Origin: CAWBRT01 sp049519595
GTDB taxonomy: Bacteria; Acidobacteriota; Terriglobia; Terriglobales; Acidobacteriaceae
Length of the DNA: 11,292 bases
NCBI GenBank assembly: GCA_049519595.1
Contig: JBEKQP010000146.1
Location: forward strand, 1 to 11,292
Direction: 5' to 3'
Shown: one piece after another, positions 6,570-11,292 of the stretch
How positions within the stretch are numbered: position 1 is the stretch's first letter
Layout: each line of letters opens with the position of its first letter
Program-made: the position numbers and the translations under genes
Notes under the pieces: generated by a model
Seen by the model: only the letters and a program-made list of their open reading frames with translations
What the model was told of the DNA's origin: nothing
Database searches by the model: none

Positions 6570-8753
6570 ATGCGGCCTGATTTCAGCAGCATCGAGTTCC
6601 GACCGAAAGCCAACGGTGATGCGCCTGCCTCGTTCAGTGCGGTCGCATCCGAGCGCACGGCGGGAGCGGCGGGCGGGCGCGTCTGGCTCACGCCGGAACA
6701 TATCGAAGTTCCAGGATTTTTCAGCCGCCAGGTGCTGGAAGGCATGGAGCACCTCGAATACGCCGCCGGCATTCCGCCTTTCCTGCGCGGCCCGTACTCG
6801 ACGATGTACGCCACGCGACCGTGGACGATACGCCAATACGCCGGCTTCTCCACGGCCGAGGAGTCGAACGCTTTTTACCGCCGCAATCTTGCCGCCGGTC
6901 AAAAGGGACTCTCGGTCGCTTTCGATCTGCCGACGCATCGCGGTTACGACAGCGATCACGAGCGCGTGCCCGGCGATGTGGGCAAGGCCGGCGTCGCCAT
7001 CGACTCGATTCTCGACATGAAGATCCTCTTCGGCCAGATCCCGCTGGATCAAATGTCGGTGTCGATGACCATGAACGGCGCGGTGCTGCCCATCATGGCC
7101 TTCTACATCGTTGCCGCCGAGGAGCAGGGCGTGCCGCCGGAAAAGTTGAGCGGAACCATCCAGAACGACGTTCTCAAGGAGTTCATGGTCCGCAATACCT
7201 ACATCTATCCGCCCGCGCCTTCGATGCGGATCATCGGCGACATCTTCCGCTATTGCTCGGAAAGGATGCCGAAGTTCAACTGCATCAGCGTGAGCGGCTA
7301 CCACATGCAGGAAGCCGGAGCCACCGCTGATCTCGAGCTGGCCTATACGCTGGCCGACGGCGTTGAATACCTGCGCACCGGTGTTAAGGCGGGGCTTTCG
7401 GTCGATGACTTTGCGCCGCGCATCTCCTTTTTCTGGGCGATTGGCATGAATCACTTCATGGAGATCGCCAAGATGCGCGCCGCCCGCGTGCTCTGGGCCA
7501 AGCTGGTCAAGCAGTTTGAACCCAAGAAAGTAAAATCGCTGACGCTGCGCACGCACTGCCAGACCTCCGGCTGGAGCCTGGCCGCACAAGATCCGTATAA
7601 CAATGTGATCCGCACATGCGTGGAGGCCATGGCCGCCGCCCTGGGCCACACCCAGTCACTGCATACGAATTCCTTGGACGAAGCCATCGCGCTGCCAACG
7701 GACTTCTCCGCCGGCATTGCGCGTAACACACAGCTCTATCTCCAGCAGGAGACCGAGATCACCCGCGTCGTCGATCCCTGGGCCGGCTCTTACTATGTCG
7801 AAAAACTCACCCATGAACTGATTCACCGTGGATGGGCGCTCATCAGCGAAGTGGAGGAACTCGGCGGCATGGTGAAGGCCATCGAGGCCGGCATTCCGAA
7901 GATGCGCATTGAGGAAGCCGCCGCGCGCAAGCAGGCCCGGATCGATGCCGGCGTGGACACCATCGTCGGAGTCAACACCTTCAGGCTCGACAAGGAAGCC
8001 CCGCTTGCCACCCTCGAAGTCGACAACAGCGCCGTTCGTGAGGCCCAGATCCGGCGGCTTGAGCAGCTTAAAGCGGAGCGCAACGCGGGCGAAGTCGAGT
8101 GTGCACTGGCAGCACTCACCGAATGCGCGCGCACGGGAGACGGTAATCTGCTGGCATTGGCCGTCGATGCCGCTCGCAAACGCGCCACCTTGGGCGAAAT
8201 CTCAAGCGCACTGGAGAAGGTCTATGGCCGCTATCAGGCGGTCATCCGTTCCATCTCGGGTGTTTACTCGGCGGAGAGCCAAATGGACAAGGAATTTCAG
8301 AACGCGCGCCACATGGCCGACGAGTTCGCCAAAACCGAAGGCCGCCGTCCGCGAATCCTGGTAGCCAAGATGGGACAGGACGGCCACGACCGTGGCGCCA
8401 AGGTCATCTCTACGGCCTTCGCCGACCTCGGCTTTGATGTCGATATTGGACCGCTCTTCCAGACTCCGCGCGAAGTGGCGCGCCACGCCGTCGAAAATGA
8501 CGTTCACGTGCTCGGCGTATCTACTCTCGCCGGCGGCCATAAGACGCTCGTTCCGCAGGTTATCGAGGAGCTCAAGACGCTGGGCCGCGAAGACATTCTC
8601 GTCGTCGTCGGCGGAGTCGTTCCGCCGCAGGACTTTCAGTTTCTCTATGACGCCGGAGCAGCCGGTGTCTTCGGTCCCGGCACCATCATTCCGGTTGCGG
8701 CGCAGAAGATTCTGCGCGTACTGATCAGCGCCACAGTAGAAGACAAGGTGTAG
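6570..8753 (+). CDS. mutB: Methylmalonyl-CoA mutase large (alpha, catalytic) subunit
   Basis: Catalytic, adenosylcobalamin-binding subunit of methylmalonyl-CoA mutase; 727 residues, full length. The N-terminal barrel has RPWTIRQYAGFSTAEESN (Arg83 and Tyr90, equivalent to Arg82 and Tyr89 of the Propionibacterium enzyme), then FDLPTHRGYDSDHERVPGDV and MSVSMTMNGAVLPI. SGYHMQEAGATAD carries active-site Tyr244 and His245. RTHCQTSGWSLAAQDPYNN and HTNSLDEAIALPTDFSAGIA follow. The C-terminal B12 domain has MGQDGHDRGAKVI with cobalt-ligating His606, then GVSTLAGGH and VVVGGVVPPQDF. All key residues are present, so the enzyme should be active. GGAG at 6557-6560 lies 9 nt before the start, inside the end of mutA. 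No MeaB-type chaperone gene follows in this window. Confidence 0.97.
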   Translation: MRPDFSSIEFRPKANGDAPASFSAVASERTAGAAGGRVWLTPEHIEVPGFFSRQVLEGMEHLEYAAGIPPFLRGPYSTMYATRPWTIRQYAGFSTAEESNAFYRRNLAAGQKGLSVAFDLPTHRGYDSDHERVPGDVGKAGVAIDSILDMKILFGQIPLDQMSVSMTMNGAVLPIMAFYIVAAEEQGVPPEKLSGTIQNDVLKEFMVRNTYIYPPAPSMRIIGDIFRYCSERMPKFNCISVSGYHMQEAGATADLELAYTLADGVEYLRTGVKAGLSVDDFAPRISFFWAIGMNHFMEIAKMRAARVLWAKLVKQFEPKKVKSLTLRTHCQTSGWSLAAQDPYNNVIRTCVEAMAAALGHTQSLHTNSLDEAIALPTDFSAGIARNTQLYLQQETEITRVVDPWAGSYYVEKLTHELIHRGWALISEVEELGGMVKAIEAGIPKMRIEEAAARKQARIDAGVDTIVGVNTFRLDKEAPLATLEVDNSAVREAQIRRLEQLKAERNAGEVECALAALTECARTGDGNLLALAVDAARKRATLGEISSALEKVYGRYQAVIRSISGVYSAESQMDKEFQNARHMADEFAKTEGRRPRILVAKMGQDGHDRGAKVISTAFADLGFDVDIGPLFQTPREVARHAVENDVHVLGVSTLAGGHKTLVPQVIEELKTLGREDILVVVGGVVPPQDFQFLYDAGAAGVFGPGTIIPVAAQKILRVLISATVEDKV

Positions 8754-8783
8754 CGGCGTCGCAGTCGTTGAACACTTTCAGCG

Positions 8784-8807
8784 TGTCACCCTGAGTTGCG
8801 AAGGATA
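8784..8807. repeat. Dispersed intergenic repeat-like element
   Basis: TGTCACCCTGAGTTGCGAAG plus GATA resembles, with mismatches, short elements of the form TGTCATCCTGAGCGAAGCGAAGG that I recall as common between genes in some bacteria, including Acidobacteriota. A related element lies at 10674-10701 beyond ilvD. Copy number cannot be judged from one window. Confidence 0.35.
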
Positions 8808-8869
8808 CGGCGGCTCTAATCCTGATATGCCCTAAGGACACGACACTCGTTTCTTCCGCAATACTCCTA

Positions 8870-8888
8870 CTCTGAAATCGCTTCAGGG
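8870..8888 (+). other. Hairpin 1 upstream of ilvD
   Basis: CTGAA (8872-8876) pairs with TTCAG (8882-8886) around a 5-nt loop. A T-G and a C-G pair extend it to 7 bp (8870-8888). It is followed after 3 nt by a second hairpin. No T-tract is present. Possible leader structure; function unknown. Confidence 0.35.
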
Positions 8889-8891
8889 GGT

Positions 8892-8910
8892 AAACTCTGA
8901 GCCGGAGTTT
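8892..8910 (+). other. Hairpin 2 upstream of ilvD, covering the GGAG of an alternative start
   Basis: AAACTC (8892-8897) pairs with GAGTTT (8905-8910). A T-G and a G-C pair extend it to 8 bp with a 3-nt loop. The right arm contains the GGAG (8904-8907) that would serve the ATG at 8916, so folding would hide it. This fits either with 8961 being the real start or with structure-controlled translation. Confidence 0.4.
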
Positions 8911-8945
8911 CCGCCATGCGCAACGCGAGTCGCCGGAAGCTCGTC

Positions 8946-8952
8946 GGGGAGG
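8946..8952 (+). promoter_or_regulatory. Strong ribosome binding site deciding the ilvD start
   Basis: GGGGAGG lies 8 nt before the ATG at 8961. It is the best ribosome site near this gene and places the start where the conserved N-terminus of the family begins. Confidence 0.65.
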
Positions 8953-8960
8953 CTAGCAGA

Positions 8961-10640
8961 ATGTATCGCAGCAAAAAAATTCTAGGTAAGCCCGAGTGGT
9001 GTTTTAACCGCAGCGTCTTCAAGTCTCTTGGCTACTCAAACGACGATTTGGACAAGCCGATCATTGGCATCGCCAACGCCTGGAATGAGCTGGTTCCGGG
9101 ACACGCTAATCTGCGGCAAGTGGCGGAATGGGTTCGCAAAGGCATTTATAAGGCGGGTGGAGCGGTGGCCGAATTCGGGGTGATCGGCGCCTGCGACGGC
9201 ACGGCACAGGGGAACGTCGGCATGCACTTCATCCTGCCCTCGAGGGACTTGATTGCCAACGATATCGAAGTGATGGTCGAGGCCCATCAACTGGATGCGA
9301 TCGTCCTGTTGGGATCCTGCGACAAGATCGTTCCCGGTATGCTGATGGCGGCTGCACGACTGGATATTCCTGCAATCTTCCTCCCGGGCGGGCCTATGTT
9401 GGGCGGCGTTGTCTTCGACAACCGGAAGTCGGACCTGACGACCATGTCGGAAGCCCTGGGAATGCTGAAGAACAACACCATCAGCGAAGAGACTTACGAA
9501 GGCCTGGAAGATCTTTGCGGACCGACCTGCGGCTCCTGTGCGTTTCTAGGAACGGCCAACACGATGTGTTGTCTGGCCGAAGCCCTTGGGATATCGCTTC
9601 CCGGCTCGGCCTTGATTCCGGCGGTCTATGCCGAAAGGCTGAGGATTGGCGAAGAAACCGGCAAGGCAATCGTCAATCTGGCAAAAAACGGGGTGAAGGC
9701 GAAGGACATCATCACCCTGGAATCGTTGCGCAACGCGGTGCGCGTGCTGATGGCAATCGGCGGGTCGACGAACGCGATCCTGCACCTTACGGCAGTGGCT
9801 GCGGAGATCGGAATCGCCGCCGAAGAGATGATGAATGTCTACGATTGCACCAGCGAAACCACGCCGCAGGTGGCAAAGGTCAATCCAGCATCGAAATACG
9901 ATATGGAGGATTTCTACAAGGCTGGTGGCATTCCCCAGGTCATGCAGGAGATCAAGTCTTTGCTTCACCTTGAGTGCCGCACGGTGAGCGGCGCGACCGT
10001 CGGCGAAAACCTGGAACGCTTCCGGGGGCAGTTCCCGGTGAATCGCGAGGTCATCAAGACCATGAGCGAGCCCTTCAACGCGCTCAAGGGATTGGCCATC
10101 TTGAAAGGCAATTTGGCACCTGACACTGCGGTGACCAAGCCTGCGGCCATCGATCCTTCGATGTGGAAGTTTACTGGGACGGCACGCGTCTTCGATTCCG
10201 AGGAGTTGGCCGAAGCGGCTATTCTGGCGGGAAAGATCAAGGAAGGCGACGTCGTCGTGATTCGCTACGAAGGGCCGAAGGGCGGCCCGGGCATGCGCGA
10301 AATGTACAAGGCCATGAAGTACATCTACGGCATGGGACTGGCGAAAAAGACCGCTCTCATTACCGATGGCCGGTTCTCCGGGACCAACAATGGATGTTTC
10401 GTCGGACACATTTCACCGGAAGCCGCCGAAGGCGGACCCTTAGCGATTGTCGCCGACGGCGATACAATTACCATCGACATTCCGGGTAAGACCTTGCAGT
10501 TGCAGGTGAGCGAGGAGGAAATCGCGACTCGCTTGAAAACCTGGAAAAGACCGGAGCCCAAGTTCACTAAAGGGTATCTTGGTCTCTACACGAAATTGGC
10601 GTCGTCGGCTGCAAGCGGAGCGATTCTGCGGATGGAATAG
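8961..10640 (+). CDS. ilvD: IlvD/Edd family dehydratase, probable dihydroxy-acid dehydratase
   Basis: Iron-sulfur dehydratase expected to convert 2,3-dihydroxy-acids to 2-keto acids in valine/isoleucine (and leucine precursor) synthesis. From the chosen ATG it has 559 residues, a usual length. It shows GSCDKIVPGML with Cys120 and Lys122, CGPTCGSC (Cys186, 190, 193), GGSTNAILHL, and TDGRFSG with the likely catalytic Ser473, followed by GHISPEAAEGG. Where plant and mycobacterial enzymes have a cluster Cys (PCN), this one has PGH (47-48), as in E. coli IlvD. Some segments are atypical: DGTAQGNVGM instead of the common DGIAMGHxGM, and SCAFLGTANTM instead of SC(S/A)GMFTAN. SLPGSALIPAV recalls sugar-acid dehydratases, so a different acid substrate is possible. 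An in-frame ATG at 8916 would add 15 residues, but its ribosome site lies in a hairpin. No gene of the cluster upstream obviously shares its pathway. Confidence 0.85.
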   Translation: MYRSKKILGKPEWCFNRSVFKSLGYSNDDLDKPIIGIANAWNELVPGHANLRQVAEWVRKGIYKAGGAVAEFGVIGACDGTAQGNVGMHFILPSRDLIANDIEVMVEAHQLDAIVLLGSCDKIVPGMLMAAARLDIPAIFLPGGPMLGGVVFDNRKSDLTTMSEALGMLKNNTISEETYEGLEDLCGPTCGSCAFLGTANTMCCLAEALGISLPGSALIPAVYAERLRIGEETGKAIVNLAKNGVKAKDIITLESLRNAVRVLMAIGGSTNAILHLTAVAAEIGIAAEEMMNVYDCTSETTPQVAKVNPASKYDMEDFYKAGGIPQVMQEIKSLLHLECRTVSGATVGENLERFRGQFPVNREVIKTMSEPFNALKGLAILKGNLAPDTAVTKPAAIDPSMWKFTGTARVFDSEELAEAAILAGKIKEGDVVVIRYEGPKGGPGMREMYKAMKYIYGMGLAKKTALITDGRFSGTNNGCFVGHISPEAAEGGPLAIVADGDTITIDIPGKTLQLQVSEEEIATRLKTWKRPEPKFTKGYLGLYTKLASSAASGAILRME

Positions 10641-10673
10641 CGGCGCTCTCCGGGCGTGAGAAGTAAGAAGAAA

Positions 10674-10701
10674 TGTCATGGCGAGCGAAGTCGAGGCATC
10701 T
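10674..10701. repeat. Dispersed intergenic repeat-like element
   Basis: The sequence starts TGTCATGGCGAGCGAAGTCG and ends AGGCATCT. It closely resembles the short intergenic element TGTCATTGCGAGCGAAGCGA...GGCAATCT that I recall from many bacterial genomes, and is related to the element at 8784-8807. It begins 33 bp after the ilvD stop. No mobile gene is attached. Confidence 0.45.
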
Positions 10702-10726
10702 TTTGTTTCGGCTGTTCGTCTCGGCA

Positions 10727-10740
10727 CAGCGTTAGCGCTG
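10727..10740 (+). other. Small perfect hairpin downstream of ilvD
   Basis: CAGCG-TTAG-CGCTG forms a 5-bp stem with a 4-nt loop. No run of T follows, so intrinsic termination is not supported. It may be the end of ilvD transcript structure or chance. Confidence 0.25.
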
Positions 10741-10784
10741 ATACTCTCCGCTCCTGAGTGAGTGGCGAGAAAGTCAGCAGTTCC

Positions 10785-10798
10785 CGTTTGGGCAAACG
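10785..10798. repeat. Perfect inverted repeat in the ilvD downstream gap
   Basis: CGTTTG-GG-CAAACG is a perfect 6+6 inverted repeat with a 2-nt centre, about 50 bp before the next small reading frame. It could be a half-site pair for a DNA-binding protein. No T-tract follows, so it is not an intrinsic terminator. Confidence 0.25.
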
Positions 10799-10846
10799 AG
10801 TGATAACCCCTGCTATTAACAGCAATCGAAGAGGTAAGCTCAGCAG

Positions 10847-11017
10847 ATGACCGATTCTGCCGCACTGGAACAGATGAACTCGGTGAGATACCTTTACCTG
10901 CGCGAAATTTATGAGCCGGACGAGAATGCTCTGAACACGCTCAGAATTGTCGTGCGGGAAGCGGCTCTCAACTATCGCAAGAACTTCGACGCGCCTCCCA
11001 AGTTAGGGGCATTATGA
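10847..11017 (+). CDS. Small unrecognised protein (56 aa), possibly the N-terminal half of a split gene
   Basis: Reads MTDSAALEQMNSVRYLYLRE and ends in FDAPPKLGAL. Product not recognised. It is soluble and mostly charged/helical, with no signal peptide or membrane segment. GAGG (10831-10834) precedes the ATG at a longish spacing of 12 nt. An internal ATG at 10874 could give a 47-residue form. Its stop codon overlaps the start of the next frame as ATGA (11014-11017). Either it is a real small gene translationally coupled to the next one, or it is the first half of one gene broken by a 1-nt deletion; the end of the product looks abrupt. Coding status is likely but not proven. Confidence 0.5.
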   Translation: MTDSAALEQMNSVRYLYLREIYEPDENALNTLRIVVREAALNYRKNFDAPPKLGAL

Positions 11018-11292
11018 AAGACGCGCATCCAATCGAGCCAATGCAAGGCTGCAAGGTCTTTCGGTTGGATTGGAAGAACTACATCGCTTATCTGGTCACG
11101 GAGGAGATGGCTGGCTCGTGCGGCCCCAGCAACGAAGATGAGTGTTACGCGGGCAAGGTTCTCCGCCTGTACAGCAAGTCACACTTTCTCGACCATATTG
11201 CGCGGGATACTGGCTGCCATCTTCAGCCATTGCGGCACTACAAATTGATTTGTCTCAATCACCTGATCGACGTGGTCTCCTATTTTGAACCG
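11014..11292 (+). CDS. Unrecognised small protein (3' partial), overlapping the previous frame
   Basis: An open frame of 93 codons runs off the right edge with no stop. It starts MKDAHPIEPMQGCKVFRLDW and contains YIAYLVTEEMAGSCGP, YSKSHFLDHIARDTG and HYKLICLNHLIDVVSYFEP. No domain is recognised with confidence. It looks like a small soluble alpha/beta protein with several Cys and His residues, but no clear metal-binding spacing. The ATG overlaps the upstream stop (ATGA), and AGGGG (11005-11009) lies 4 nt before it, so independent or coupled initiation is possible. The frame also stays open upstream of the ATG back to 10915, so a frameshifted fusion with the previous frame is equally compatible. 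Confidence 0.6.
   Translation, partial: MKDAHPIEPMQGCKVFRLDWKNYIAYLVTEEMAGSCGPSNEDECYAGKVLRLYSKSHFLDHIARDTGCHLQPLRHYKLICLNHLIDVVSYFEP

Noticed and set aside
6495..7649. 384-codon antisense open frame opposite mutB
   Set aside because: Shadow of the conserved MutB barrel; low-complexity His/Arg/Gly composition and no motif.
8916..8960. Upstream ATG (8916) for ilvD
   Set aside because: The 15 extra residues are Arg/Ser-rich and not typical of the family. Its GGAG lies in a hairpin, and a stronger ribosome site precedes the ATG at 8961.
9093..9110. Missing first cluster cysteine (PGH instead of PCN) in IlvD as an unusual loss
   Set aside because: E. coli-type and many archaeal dihydroxy-acid dehydratases also have PGH here, so this is a known subtype and not a defect.
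9546..10409. 287-codon antisense open frame opposite ilvD
   Set aside because: Shadow of ilvD; no domain and no ribosome site of note.
10641..10846. Intrinsic terminator after ilvD
   Set aside because: The hairpins at 10727-10740 and 10785-10798 are short and neither is followed by a T-tract.

Overview
The window is about 11.3 kb of GC-rich bacterial DNA with every gene on the + strand. Most of it (1-8753) is one compact methylmalonyl-CoA / propionyl-CoA gene cluster. In order it encodes: the 5S-type carboxyltransferase subunit acting on pyruvate/oxaloacetate (5' end outside the window), the 12S-type acyl-CoA carboxyltransferase, a small soluble coiled-coil protein whose C-terminus resembles the small subunits of biotin-dependent decarboxylases, a biotin carboxyl carrier protein, methylmalonyl-CoA epimerase, and the small (MutA) and large (MutB) subunits of B12-dependent methylmalonyl-CoA mutase.

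Together these enzymes link succinyl-CoA, (R)- and (S)-methylmalonyl-CoA and propionyl-CoA with pyruvate and oxaloacetate. No biotin carboxylase is visible. A 5S + 12S + carrier set is the composition of transcarboxylase (methylmalonyl-CoA:pyruvate carboxyltransferase), which moves CO2 between acyl-CoA and pyruvate without ATP. The cluster could serve propionate formation (Wood-Werkman route) or the reverse, propionate and branched-chain catabolism. The sequence alone does not give the direction.

After a 207-bp gap with two adjacent hairpins and a dispersed-repeat-like element comes an IlvD/Edd family dehydratase (probable dihydroxy-acid dehydratase, 8961-10640). It is divergent around the second and third cysteine motifs. 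A second gap of about 206 bp holds another repeat-like element and small inverted repeats. The window ends with two very small unrecognised reading frames joined by an ATGA stop/start overlap. They may be two coupled genes or one gene broken by a frameshift.

Organism: GC looks high throughout. Intergenic elements of the TGTCA...GCGAAG...GAGG type and the style of the small terminal protein are reminiscent of Acidobacteriota, but this is an impression and not a demonstrated assignment. Nothing in the window indicates a phage, transposon, CRISPR array, tRNA or rRNA. The least understood parts are the small coiled-coil protein inside the transcarboxylase cluster, the orphan biotin-domain-like tail on the 5S subunit, the divergent dehydratase, and the terminal overlapping pair.
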